A stretch of DNA of 30,682 nucleotides from Bacteroidota bacterium (GTDB lineage: Bacteria; Bacteroidota; Ignavibacteria; Ignavibacteriales; Melioribacteraceae): contig JAMCSN010000347.1 in assembly GCA_023381535.1 (NCBI GenBank), forward strand, positions 1-30,682, read 5' to 3'. The notes beneath the pieces are model-generated. The model ran no database searches and was not told the DNA's origin. It saw only the letters and a program-made list of their open reading frames with translations. The translations under genes were made by a program, and so were the position numbers. Positions within the stretch are counted from its first letter, which is position 1, and every line of letters starts with the position of its first letter. Shown here piece after piece: positions 1-6,754 of this stretch.

Positions 1-2
1 GC

Positions 3-122
3 TTCACATGGGATCAGTTGCATGGCGATCTTACCAAGCATTACAAAGAAATGACCGTAATGTTTGAACGCCCGCCTTTGAAGAAAATTGAGAATGCTAA
101 AATTGAAGTTGCTGATGAATGA
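3..122 (+). CDS. C-terminal end of an unidentified protein (5'-truncated by window edge)
   Basis: A reading frame is open from the window edge and ends at TGA 120-122, giving 39 residues that end in IEVADE. It is followed 8 nt later by a strong hairpin terminator, which is what a real gene end should look like. The visible part is rich in Lys and Glu with a Pro-Pro step (ERPPLKKIENAK). I do not recognise a family from this fragment, and the start and most of the protein lie outside the window. Confidence 0.6.
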   Translation, partial: FTWDQLHGDLTKHYKEMTVMFERPPLKKIENAKIEVADE

Positions 123-130
123 TGATTCAG

Positions 131-161
131 CTTCGGGATCGCATTAAGTGCGATCCCGAAG
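131..161 (+). terminator. Intrinsic terminator after the first gene
   Basis: Perfect 13-bp stem: CTTCGGGATCGCA (131-143), loop TTAAG, TGCGATCCCGAAG (149-161), then a T-rich stretch on the plus strand. It lies between two convergent genes. The downstream T content favours plus-strand termination, though the stem could also block the reverse transcript. Confidence 0.8.
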
Positions 162-168
162 ACTAAAA

Positions 169-750
169 TTATTTTGCTAATTCCTTTTCGATTGCTTTTG
201 TCAACTCGTCACTTTCCGGTGTTACTTTACTTCTAAACCGGGCAACAATATTTCCACTTTTATCAATCAAAAACTTTTCGAAGTTCCACTTAATGTCGCC
301 GTTTTCCGTAACGGGATTGTTGATGAGCCGCGCATAGAGCGGAGACCTTTCATCACCAAGCACTTTAATCTTATCAAACAGCTTGAACGTCACAAAATAT
401 TTGGAGCTGCAGAATTCTTTTATCTCTTGGTTTGTTCCCGACTCCTGATGCCCGAAGTCGTTGCACGGGAAAGCCAAAATCTCAAAACCTTTATCTTTAT
501 ATTTTTTGTAAATTGCTTCCAAACCTTTGTACTGCGGTGTGTATCCGCATTTACTCGCAACGTTCACAATCAACAGAACCTTGCCTTTGTAATCGGAAAG
601 CTTCACGTCCTTCCCGTCCATATCTTTAACAATAATATCGCTTATGTTGTCGCCCATTTTATTTCCTTCAAGATTTTTCGCAAAGTTTATTAAACTGAGA
701 GTAATTAAAAACAAAAAAATTAGAGTTGAAAAAATCTTAATCCTTTCCAT
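169..750 (-). CDS. Glutathione peroxidase family thiol peroxidase, membrane-anchored or exported
   Basis: Reduces hydrogen peroxide or organic hydroperoxides with a cysteine thiol; in bacteria of this type the reductant is usually thioredoxin rather than glutathione. The 193-residue protein carries the family landmarks: NVASKCGYTPQY with the peroxidatic Cys near residue 68, FPCNDFGHQE with a second Cys near 95, and WNFEKFLID near 155 containing the active-site Trp-Asn pair. The family core is about 160 residues. The extra N-terminus (residues 1-24) is a hydrophobic segment after Arg/Lys, so the enzyme is probably exported or held at the membrane. A start at Met32 would give a cytosolic form, but the upstream ATG at 750 has a GAAAGG ribosome site and the signal is well formed. 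It stands alone between two hairpin terminators. The family assignment is firm; the reductant is inferred. Confidence 0.93.
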   Translation of the reverse strand: MERIKIFSTLIFLFLITLSLINFAKNLEGNKMGDNISDIIVKDMDGKDVKLSDYKGKVLLIVNVASKCGYTPQYKGLEAIYKKYKDKGFEILAFPCNDFGHQESGTNQEIKEFCSSKYFVTFKLFDKIKVLGDERSPLYARLINNPVTENGDIKWNFEKFLIDKSGNIVARFRSKVTPESDELTKAIEKELAK

Positions 751-809
751 GGCTTACCTTTCTTTTTTCAGCTAAACGAAATCCACCGCAGTAAAGTTCA
801 TAAAAAGAG

Positions 810-842
810 AGACCCGACTTCAAAACGAAATCGGGTCTTTTT
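810..842. terminator. Bidirectional hairpin terminator
   Basis: AGACCCGA (810-817) pairs with TCGGGTCT (831-838) around a 13-nt loop, with TTTTT on the right and AAAAA on the left, so it can act on both strands. On the reverse strand it directly follows the decayed toxin gene ending at 850. On the forward strand no gene is visible to use it. Confidence 0.7.
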
Positions 843-849
843 GATTTGC

Positions 850-1171
850 CTAGTCGAGTCTATTCACAAAGTATTCTAGTCTTCTTTTTTGACGAGCTAC
901 GGCGAGAATAAAAATTTTCGAATCATCATATTTGAAAATTATTGCATAAGGAAATTTTCTTAACAGCGCTTTTCTGTAGTTATTAAAAACAGAATGGAAA
1001 TGATGAGGGATTTTCTCTGATTCTATTTATTTTATTATATGTTCAATTTCAAAAACAAATTTATTCCCCAGTCCGAATACAAGATCATCATAATAATCAC
1101 GGGAATCCAAAAGTTCTTTTTCAGCTAACTTGCCTACGGCAGGCAGGTTCGTGAAAATCAATTCGCGTCAT
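850..1171 (-). pseudogene. RelE/ParE-superfamily toxin, broken by a palindrome insertion and a stop codon
   Basis: The reverse strand reads MTRIDFHE from ATG 1169-1171, then runs into a 19-nt palindromic insertion (1129-1147), then continues in another frame as LAEKELLDSRDYYDD. It goes on through GLGNKF and FEIEHIIK, then an in-frame TAA (1027-1029), then IESEKIPHHF, the diagnostic NNYRKALLRKFPYAIIFKY, and IFILAVARQKRRLEYF to a stop at 850. This is the ParE-like order: GLG turn, RRxLxRFPYxIxY strand, HxRR-like end. The start codon overlaps the antitoxin stop as ATGA, as in an intact operon. Removing the 19 nt restores one frame from start to the internal stop, so the insertion explains the frame break and the TAA is a separate lesion. 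ParE toxins poison gyrase and RelE toxins cleave mRNA; which one this was cannot be told. Confidence 0.82.
1129..1147. repeat. 19-nt palindromic insertion inside the ParE-like toxin
   Basis: On the reverse strand this reads CCTGCCTGCCGTAGGCAAG, with TGCCT/AGGCA arms. It resembles the perfect CCTGCCTG/CAGGCAGG palindrome inside pta at 7227-7247. Its length (3n+1) matches the frame break in the toxin. I infer that it is an inserted copy of a dispersed short palindrome. Confidence 0.65.
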
Positions 1172-1391
1172 TTATATTTTGATTTCGCTTCATGAATGAC
1201 AAGTTCGGCATTTTTTAATTTTGCACTTCCGCTCGTTATTTGTTTGTATCTCTCTTCAACTTCTTTTTGCCAAGTTCGTCTGGATCCCTAACAGTTTCGG
1301 AATCAATACTTTCAAGCAGTTTATAAGAAAGCGCTGCCGGTTCTTTGGCAGATAAACGTAATGCTGCTTTTTCTATGTCTCGTGTCCTCAT
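1168..1391 (-). pseudogene. Antitoxin of the putative addiction module component family, frameshifted
   Basis: From ATG 1389-1391 the reverse strand reads MRTRDIEKAALRLSAKEPAA, then LSYKLLESIDSE and DPDEL. One base is then missing near 1272. In the next frame it continues WQKEVEERYKQITSGSAK to a stop at 1168 that overlaps the toxin start. This matches small antitoxins usually paired with RelE/ParE toxins: an N-terminal helical LRLSxxERAxLxxxLLxSL-like part followed by a W-x-x-E-hxxR segment that binds the toxin. Length 224 nt equals 75 codons less one base. Antitoxin and toxin are both damaged, so the locus is dead rather than a toxin left unguarded. Confidence 0.75.
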
Positions 1392-1508
1392 ATACAACTC
1401 ACTTATATTTTTGAATAAATATTGTGAAATGATCTACAAACTGTAATTTACAGCATAAAATGTAATGGAAAACCCGATCTACTGGAACCCGGCACTATCT
1501 TTAAGAAA

Positions 1509-1762
1509 TTAGAGTAAGTCTTTCATTTTTTCTAAGGTAATGCCAATATCCTTACAGATTGATTTTATTGTTTTTCTTTTCAATGATTTTCTGCCATGAA
1601 TTGGGATTGTGGTTCTTTTATTGTCGCTTGTTCTCATGTAAATAGCATGACTGCTTCCACTTTGTCTAACAAACTCTCCGAAGGAGTCCTTTGGACAAAA
1701 CCAAGTTGTTCAACCACCTTTATTATCTGTTTTGAATTTACATCTGGAAATACACTTGTCAT
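1509..1762 (-). pseudogene. hicA: HicA mRNA interferase toxin, disrupted by a 26-nt double palindrome
   Basis: ATG 1760-1762 overlaps the hicB stop (ATGA). The reverse frame reads MTSVFPDVNSKQIIKVVEQ then LGF. After 26 inserted nt it resumes in another frame as VRQSGSSHAIYMRTSDNKR, TTIPIHGRKSLKRKTIKS and a tail ending EKMKDLL. This is the HicA double-stranded RNA-binding fold with its catalytic histidine in GSSHAIY and the conserved PxHG-x-x-hxxGTL-like segment (here PIHGRKSLKRKTI). Excising positions 1671-1696 gives a normal toxin of about 75 residues with no other lesion. Intact HicA binds and cleaves mRNA. As it stands translation would end early, so the toxin is probably inactive. Confidence 0.85.
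1671..1696. repeat. 26-nt insertion with two adjacent palindromes in hicA
   Basis: On the plus strand CTCC-GAA-GGAG (1676-1686) is followed at once by GTCC-TTT-GGAC (1686-1696), sharing one G. On the coding strand TTTG occurs at both edges, which could be a short target duplication. Removal restores the hicA frame exactly. Confidence 0.75.
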
Positions 1763-1983
1763 ACTGCTATTTGAATTGAGGTTACTAAAAAGTTATCGGA
1801 AGGAAATTCTTCATTTCTTGATTTATAATCTTCTATGAAATTTTTTACTGCTTCTTTCATTTCTTTCATAGTTTCCTCGTAGGTTTGTCCTTCGACATGA
1901 CAACCTGGGAATGCCGGGCATTCAGCATAAAAGCCGCCTTCTTCGCATTCTTCTATTATTACTTTATAATTATATAGCTTCAT
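1759..1983 (-). CDS. hicB: HicB family antitoxin
   Basis: A 74-residue protein with the HicB partial RNase H-like fold: N-terminal MKLYNYKVIIEECEEGGFYA, then CPAFPGCHVEGQTYEETMKE and a helix MKEAVKNFIEDY. The family hallmark is a strand, an acidic turn EEGGF/Y, the PxhPGC motif and a helical arm; this form lacks a separate C-terminal DNA-binding domain. HicB normally masks HicA and represses its own operon. Gene order is hicB-hicA with a 4-nt ATGA overlap, and GAGG lies 7 nt upstream of the start. The antitoxin is intact while its toxin is broken, so it may now be a leftover or still guard against related toxins. Confidence 0.85.
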   Translation of the reverse strand: MKLYNYKVIIEECEEGGFYAECPAFPGCHVEGQTYEETMKEMKEAVKNFIEDYKSRNEEFPSDNFLVTSIQIAV

Positions 1984-2056
1984 ATATATGCCTCATTGTT
2001 TGATATAAAGTTATAATCATTATTAATAATTATCAATTACATTTCTTTTTCAGAAC

Positions 2057-2087
2057 ATAAAAAACCCGATCCTTTTGAACAGGTTTT
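2057..2087 (-). terminator. Probable terminator of the large secreted-protein gene
   Basis: On the reverse strand AAAACC and GGTTTT arms enclose CCTGTTC/GGATCGGG-like partly pairing sequence, followed by TTTTTT. It lies about 80 nt past the stop of the gene ending at 2164. The inner stem has mismatches, so the call is tentative. The rest of 1984-2163 is AT-rich with no gene. Confidence 0.4.
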
Positions 2088-2163
2088 CTATTTTTACCTG
2101 CCTACCAGCGCGGCATGCATACTTCTTATACTCTATACATTATACTTGATACTGAATTCTTGC

Positions 2164-5100
2164 CTACTTTATCAAAATAAATTTCTTTGTATCACTGAAC
2201 GAACCCGCTTGCATTCTGTAAAAATATACTCCACTTGCTAATCCTTTAGCATTGAACTTAACCTCATATTGACCTGGTGATTTTTCTTCATCAACTAATT
2301 TTTCAACTTCTTTACCAAGTATATCATATATCTTCAGAGTAACCTTACTAAGTCGAGGGATGCTATATCTTATCACAGTAGTTGGGTTAAAGGGATTAGG
2401 ATAATTCTGAAAAAGAAAATAGTCTGAAGGCATCACTCCACTTATTTGATCAACTCCAGTTGTCAGGTTAAGTTTTACAATCTTAGCAGGTTTTTCCCAA
2501 CACGTGACATAGGCATTACCTATAGGATCAAATGCTATTTCATTAGCATCAAGAAATCCATCAGGAAGGTTAAACACTTCTTTTTTGTAAAGGTTAAGAT
2601 CATACTTAATCACCTGCCCGGGCGAACCAACATGTACGCTCCATATAGAACTAGAACTATAAAAAATACCAAAACAATCTTTATAGTTTGTCTGAACAAA
2701 ACTTGGGACTAAATTACTACTAAATTTATACATCTTTGAAGGTGTTTTTTCAGTTCCGCAATAAAGGGAGCCATTTACTGTTGCTATATCGTCAGCTATT
2801 GGATCATCAACATATTGAGAGCTGTAATTGCTCGGATTTGTCGGGTCTATTTTTATAACTGAAGACGCATAAGAAGCACCGGAAAAATCATAGTGTCTAA
2901 CTATACCCCAGATAAAATCGTTGTCAGATGTTAAAGCGTGGAATGACGAATTACTAAGTAGATCTTGGTATTTAAAAATTTGGTATGATCCATTTTGAAT
3001 ATCAATCTTAGCAACCGACCTATCAAAACCTCCGGCCCAAAGAATTCCGGTTGTATATGTTAGTGCTTGGCCCTTATTTAATTCGTTGTTACTAAATTGA
3101 ACAAAACTTCTCCACGTCATGGTATTAGGTTCAATCTGAATGATGCGGGCTGGGTCCGTAGAAAGAATAACGTAAATATTCCCATCAGCAACTACAAGGT
3201 CTTCGCCATTATTGTAACCTGTTGGAAGAATAATTTTTTGGTATTCCAAAGTTGAAGGATCAATTTTTAGAATTCTAGCTGGTGAAGTTCTTGTGGATGC
3301 CCATAGAAATCCATTATAATATTTAAATCCATGAATCAAATCATCGCCTGTTTCTAATATTTTAGTATCTGTCGTATTATTATTAGGTGAACTATTTAGC
3401 CATAGATTATAATTAACTACTCCAGTAAACAATGTATATGGATCTGCCCCGTTTCCCAGCCAGCCATACGGATCAACTGATATTGTATCCATACCTACAA
3501 TTTCTTTTACTTCGAAATGAAGATGTGGTGAAACCCCACCGGTATTGCCTGAATAACCTATAATGTCTCCCATTTTAATACTCTGACCTACCACTACATT
3601 AACTTCATTGAGATGAAGATATTGAGTTACATAACCATTATCGTGAAGAATTCTGATATATTTCCCTGAACCACTGTCATCTTTATCATGTGCAATTATT
3701 ACTTTGCCATCAGCCGAAGCATAAACGGCTGTACCAGTATCTACTCTGAAATCATATCCCGGATGACCATCATAATTTAAAGTTGTAGCGCCGGTACCTC
3801 TAGTACCCACATAATTTGCGATTTGCGATAAAAAGTTTGACCCATCATTTTTTTTATAACTATATAAATATCCACAATTAGATCGTGCCGGAGGTTCATA
3901 TAAATCTCTAACATTTGCTACTTCCCCTATAAAATCTACAATAGTATCATTGGGGCAATATCTATTGCCTGAATGGTCAAAAACAGAAACTATTGGTGCA
4001 TTATAAGGAGTGAAATCTTTCAATGGAAATGATAAAAATGAATTTTGTGTGAATGTACTTAAACTCATAATTAAGGCATCTGAACTACCACCACCAGAAT
4101 CAACAGTTCCAGTTGGGTTTGTCATTTGACCATTAATATTTTTAGATACATCGGTAAGGGGCGATACTGAATTTGAAGGAGTAGATAATGAACCATTTGG
4201 ATTTCCAGTTGTTCCGTTTACATCATTCCAACTTCCCGAAGAGTTGTAAGAAATACCAGTCATATAAATATTATTTTGATTTATTAGAATAGATTGACCT
4301 TGCGAATCATGATTGTTATTCCAAATCTTGCTTGAAAACAAATTACCAGAAGTATCATATTTAAGTAGAAAAAGATTACTTTGATTATTAGTAAAACTCT
4401 TGGTATACCCTACTGTATAAATATTACCTTGATTGTCTAAATCAATTCCATTATTAGTATCATAATCTTTTCCGCCCCAATTTTTGGACCAAATTAATTC
4501 CCCATTTGCATCTAACTTTAAAAGCAATGCATCCGCACCCCCACTTCCAAATTGTGTTCTACCGGCAATGTATATATTACCAGAGTTATCCGTTTTAATT
4601 ACATGAGACCCCCACGCTTCATCTACACCAGAACCTCCCCAATTTCTGCACCATAGTAGATTTCCATTCTTATCGTATTTAATAATTGATATTTTGTTAA
4701 CATTAGGGCTATAACTATAATCCCAGCTAATTCCGGTGAGAATAATATTTCCAGAAAGATCGATTGTTAATGAATATGCAGCATCATATGAAACAGTACT
4801 TTTCCAAGATTTTCCCCAAAGATAATTCCCATTGTTATCAAACTTTAATAAAACAGCCGAAGTACCAAAGCTATAAGATTCAGCAGAAATAATAAGATTA
4901 TCATTTGAATCAATACTGATTCCATAACCTGCATCATAGCTAGAACCTCCCCATGTTTTTGACCAAATCAAAGAACCGTTTGAATCAAATTTCAGAATTA
5001 AAACATCATACCATCCACTACCAAAACTTGATGTAGAACCAACAATATAGATATTATTATTTTTATCAGTAGCAACTGAACTAGCTGCATCACCTACACT

Positions 5101-5352
5101 CCCACCCCATGTGGTTGTCCATAACAAATTTCCAGAATTATCATATTTTTGTAGCAAAACATTTGTTGTGCCAAATCCAAAACTATTTGTATATCCAGCT
5201 GCAATAAGATTCCCATTCTGATCTAAAGCTAAAGAAGTTATTGCTTCTTCCTTATTACCACCCCAAGAGTGCAGCCATTCTGTAGTTTGCGCATTTATGC
5301 AGTTGAAAGAAAGTAGGATAAAAAGCATTATGAAAAGTAATTTCTTTCCCAT
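2164..5352 (-). CDS. Secreted beta-propeller/M23 peptidase protein with T9SS sorting tail
   Basis: 1062 residues. A signal peptide (1-22, ending INAQ) is followed by about seven SBBP-like beta-propeller repeats (about 25-375), each with a YDxxGNLLW-S-K-x-WGG pattern. A low-complexity Ser/Asn/Gly linker follows (370-425), then an M23/LytM zinc endopeptidase domain (about 525-620). Its ligands are visible: H530 and D534 in GHPGYD, H580, and H610/H612 in PHLHFEV. A second propeller-like region (660-965) has PARIIKID-type repeats. The last 85 residues are a T9SS type A sorting domain: NYPNPFNPTT, LKIYDILGKEVE, SPGQYEVKF, GVYFYRMQAG and a basic end. M23 enzymes cut peptidoglycan cross-links or glycine-rich peptides; the sorting tail predicts export across the outer membrane and cell-surface display. 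GAGG lies 8 nt before the ATG. The gene is monocistronic, and its substrate is unknown. Confidence 0.92.
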   Translation of the reverse strand: MGKKLLFIMLFILLSFNCINAQTTEWLHSWGGNKEEAITSLALDQNGNLIAAGYTNSFGFGTTNVLLQKYDNSGNLLWTTTWGGSVGDAASSVATDKNNNIYIVGSTSSFGSGWYDVLILKFDSNGSLIWSKTWGGSSYDAGYGISIDSNDNLIISAESYSFGTSAVLLKFDNNGNYLWGKSWKSTVSYDAAYSLTIDLSGNIILTGISWDYSYSPNVNKISIIKYDKNGNLLWCRNWGGSGVDEAWGSHVIKTDNSGNIYIAGRTQFGSGGADALLLKLDANGELIWSKNWGGKDYDTNNGIDLDNQGNIYTVGYTKSFTNNQSNLFLLKYDTSGNLFSSKIWNNNHDSQGQSILINQNNIYMTGISYNSSGSWNDVNGTTGNPNGSLSTPSNSVSPLTDVSKNINGQMTNPTGTVDSGGGSSDALIMSLSTFTQNSFLSFPLKDFTPYNAPIVSVFDHSGNRYCPNDTIVDFIGEVANVRDLYEPPARSNCGYLYSYKKNDGSNFLSQIANYVGTRGTGATTLNYDGHPGYDFRVDTGTAVYASADGKVIIAHDKDDSGSGKYIRILHDNGYVTQYLHLNEVNVVVGQSIKMGDIIGYSGNTGGVSPHLHFEVKEIVGMDTISVDPYGWLGNGADPYTLFTGVVNYNLWLNSSPNNNTTDTKILETGDDLIHGFKYYNGFLWASTRTSPARILKIDPSTLEYQKIILPTGYNNGEDLVVADGNIYVILSTDPARIIQIEPNTMTWRSFVQFSNNELNKGQALTYTTGILWAGGFDRSVAKIDIQNGSYQIFKYQDLLSNSSFHALTSDNDFIWGIVRHYDFSGASYASSVIKIDPTNPSNYSSQYVDDPIADDIATVNGSLYCGTEKTPSKMYKFSSNLVPSFVQTNYKDCFGIFYSSSSIWSVHVGSPGQVIKYDLNLYKKEVFNLPDGFLDANEIAFDPIGNAYVTCWEKPAKIVKLNLTTGVDQISGVMPSDYFLFQNYPNPFNPTTVIRYSIPRLSKVTLKIYDILGKEVEKLVDEEKSPGQYEVKFNAKGLASGVYFYRMQAGSFSDTKKFILIK

Positions 5353-5452
5353 ACTTAAACCTCGTTAATTATTTAATAAAATATAACTATTAATTATCTC
5401 CTTTCCTTTTTCACCATATTGAAAGTGTAACTAATGATAGTTTTCAATTTTA

Positions 5453-5620
5453 AAACAAAAAAAGGACGCAACTTTCATTACATCCTTATCAGAGGCACTG
5501 GTATGCCCGGTACAAAGACATAAGAAAGCGCGTCCATTTCTGGACGCAGCCTTCTTGCATGTTCTTGTACCTTTGAAAATTACCAGTTTTCTGATAAGAA
5601 CAACGCAATAGCTGCGTTAA
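5453..5620 (-). ncRNA. Candidate structured RNA or 5' leader, long multi-segment hairpin with T-tract
   Basis: One extended hairpin spans 5485-5598. CTTATCAG (5485-5492) pairs with CTGATAAG (5591-5598), ACTGGTA (5497-5503) with TACCAGT (5581-5587), and GGTACAAAGACAT (5509-5521) with ATGTTCTTGTACC (5559-5571) at 11 of 13. AAGAA pairs with TTCTT, and GCGTCC (5530-5535) with GGACGC (5542-5547), around a 6-nt loop. On the reverse strand it is followed by an AAGGA/TCCTT stem and TTTTTTG, a terminator-like end at about 5458. That small stem shares bases with the closing helix, so the two could compete. It lies 100-250 nt upstream of the secreted-protein gene. It may be an independent RNA, a leader, or a mobile palindrome. 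The rod with small internal loops recalls 6S RNA, but I see no decisive 6S feature. Confidence 0.45.
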
Positions 5621-5625
5621 TTATT

Positions 5626-5860
5626 TAATTTGTTTCCTAGTTCCTTTTCCTCCACACTTTGTGGTTTATTTTATTTTTCAAAAAAATATTCATAATCCAT
5701 TTACACTATTAATACGACACGATATTATTGAAGATCTTGTACGACTTAGATTTGCTGAAGAAATGATATGAGAAATTTTTATTAGCTCGTAAACTTCTGT
5801 GTGCTTGGTGTTAAAATCAAATATATCAGTCAAGATAGGATTGAGTCTGTTGGAAAATGT
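5626..5860. other. Intergenic stretch without a supported gene
   Basis: AT-rich. It contains a small CCACA-AAG-TGTGG hairpin near 5655 and a 60-codon reverse frame with no ribosome site and no recognisable family. I see no gene here. Confidence 0.5.
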
Positions 5861-5938
5861 TTTACCCGCCATACATTTCGCTGTGGTTAATTTAAATAAC
5901 GTTTCTTACTAAACACAAAGTAAGGTTTGGCGGGTTAA
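5861..5938. repeat. Imperfect inverted repeat of about 78 nt
   Basis: TTTACCCGCCATAC (5861-5874) and GTTTGGCGGGTTAA (5925-5938) are inverted copies (12 of 14). They enclose a second hairpin, CTTACT...AGTAAG (about 5905-5924). The structure sits between the candidate RNA and the duplicated pta tail. It may be a small non-autonomous element or the border of the inserted segment; no function can be assigned. Confidence 0.5.
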
Positions 5939-5973
5939 GGCGCAATATTAATTATTAAAAAAGAACACGCACG

Positions 5974-6032
5974 CTCCCTCAACAATAGGATCAGCAACTA
6001 CTCATCAGTGCGGCGATTGCGGCGGTGTTCAC
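5974..6032. repeat. Second copy of the pta 3' end (tail copy B)
   Basis: 59 nt identical to 6692-6754 apart from a 4-nt deletion. On the reverse strand it reads GTGAACACCGCCGC, then ATCGCCGCACTGATG, then AGTAGTTGCTGATCC and TATTGTTGAGGGAG. This covers the last dozen codons of pta, its stop region and the next 25 nt. It is a direct repeat of the real pta end, and the DUF4160-DUF2442 pair lies between the two copies. Confidence 0.92.
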
Positions 6033-6083
6033 AATACCATAAACACAGGGGCAGTAGCCATAAATTTAGTTAATAGAATAATT

Positions 6084-6353
6084 TTAGACTACACGAGAAA
6101 CGACAGCAGGTTTACTTGAATTGTAAAGGATTTCCGGAGAAATGTCATAACCATTTTCCCATTCAATCGTGTTCCAATCTTTTAATATCTTATATGATTG
6201 GAAATTTTTTTCATCTTTTAAGTCTTCAAAATCTCCAAGGTTATCTTTTAATTTTTCACGAAAATCAAAAATCTTGGGTTGTTCATCCTTGTATAAAAGT
6301 AATATTTGAAAATTTCCTATATATGCTGCCGATAATAATTTTTTCATATTCAA
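6084..6353 (-). CDS. DUF2442 domain protein, partner of the DUF4160 gene
   Basis: 89 residues. The DUF2442 features are the central IFDFREKL strand-turn and the C-terminal IEWENGYDISPEILY, the family's W-x-NGxDh-pexLY signature. It lacks signal or membrane segments, so it is cytosolic. It begins 2 nt after the DUF4160 stop, so the two are probably co-transcribed. DUF2442 and DUF4160 genes are often adjacent in bacteria and the pair has the shape of a two-gene toxin-antitoxin unit, but the biochemical role is not established to my knowledge. The pair lies inside a segment bounded by two copies of the pta tail, consistent with recent acquisition. Confidence 0.82.
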   Translation of the reverse strand: MNMKKLLSAAYIGNFQILLLYKDEQPKIFDFREKLKDNLGDFEDLKDEKNFQSYKILKDWNTIEWENGYDISPEILYNSSKPAVVSRVV

Positions 6354-6355
6354 CC

Positions 6356-6631
6356 TTAATCAAGCGGCTCTATTTTAAACGGCTTTTTATTTTGCTGACA
6401 ATTAGACCAATTTTCAGATAATTCGTTACGATGTAATTGGACCCAATTCTGAATTAAGCTAACAGCTCTTTGAGGGAGATAGCCCTCAATAATTTCAGCA
6501 TCATCAATCTTTATTTGTGCAATATACTCTCCATACTGTGCATGAAAATGTGGGGGATTATGTTCGTTAAAAAACATTCTTATTACAATACCATAAAATC
6601 TACAAAGCTCCGGCACTTTCTTATCCTTCAT
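6356..6631 (-). CDS. DUF4160 domain protein
   Basis: 91 residues with the DUF4160 core: CRFYGIVIRMFFNEHNPPHF followed by HAQYGEY, IEGYLPQRAVSLIQNW and LHRNELSENW. The HNPPHFHA histidine cluster is the family hallmark and could bind metal or be catalytic, which is inference. The ATG at 6631 has no clear ribosome site; a GTG at codon 6 has AAGG 8 nt upstream and would give the shorter protein starting near the usual family N-terminus. It is the first gene of a two-gene unit with DUF2442. A TTGATT...TATTAT-like promoter may lie in the 60 nt between it and the pta tail. Confidence 0.85.
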   Translation of the reverse strand: MKDKKVPELCRFYGIVIRMFFNEHNPPHFHAQYGEYIAQIKIDDAEIIEGYLPQRAVSLIQNWVQLHRNELSENWSNCQQNKKPFKIEPLD

Positions 6632-6691
6632 ACATTAAAAAAATAATATATCTACTTTGGAAAATCAACTATGATTCAACTGATTTTTGAC

Positions 6692-6754
6692 CTCCCTCAA
6701 CAATAGGATCAGCAACTACTCAGCCATCAGTGCGGCGATTGCGGCGGTGTTCAC
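6692..6754. repeat. pta 3' end including downstream flank (tail copy A, the functional one)
   Basis: 63 nt covering the last 13 codons of pta, its stop and 24 nt beyond. It is duplicated at 5974-6032. Identity continues past the stop codon and ends abruptly on both sides, so this is a DNA-level duplication and not protein conservation. Confidence 0.92.

Noticed and set aside
1027..1029. Stop-codon recoding in the ParE-like gene
   Set aside because: The gene also has a frame-breaking insertion and its antitoxin is frameshifted, so simple decay explains the stop.
1596..1838. Forward 80-codon frame opposite hicBA
   Set aside because: It is the shadow of the broken hicA and the end of hicB, which match their families well on the reverse strand.
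5485..5598. Identification of the long hairpin as 6S RNA
   Set aside because: The rod shape is similar, but the central bubble is small and I see no sequence signature; a covariance model search would be needed.
5690..5872. 60-codon reverse reading frame between the candidate RNA and the pta tail copy
   Set aside because: No ribosome site, its start coincides with one arm of an inverted repeat, and the protein has no recognisable family or fold pattern.
5861..5938. Integron attC site
   Set aside because: The arms lack the RYYYAAC/GTTRRRY core sites and no integrase gene is present.
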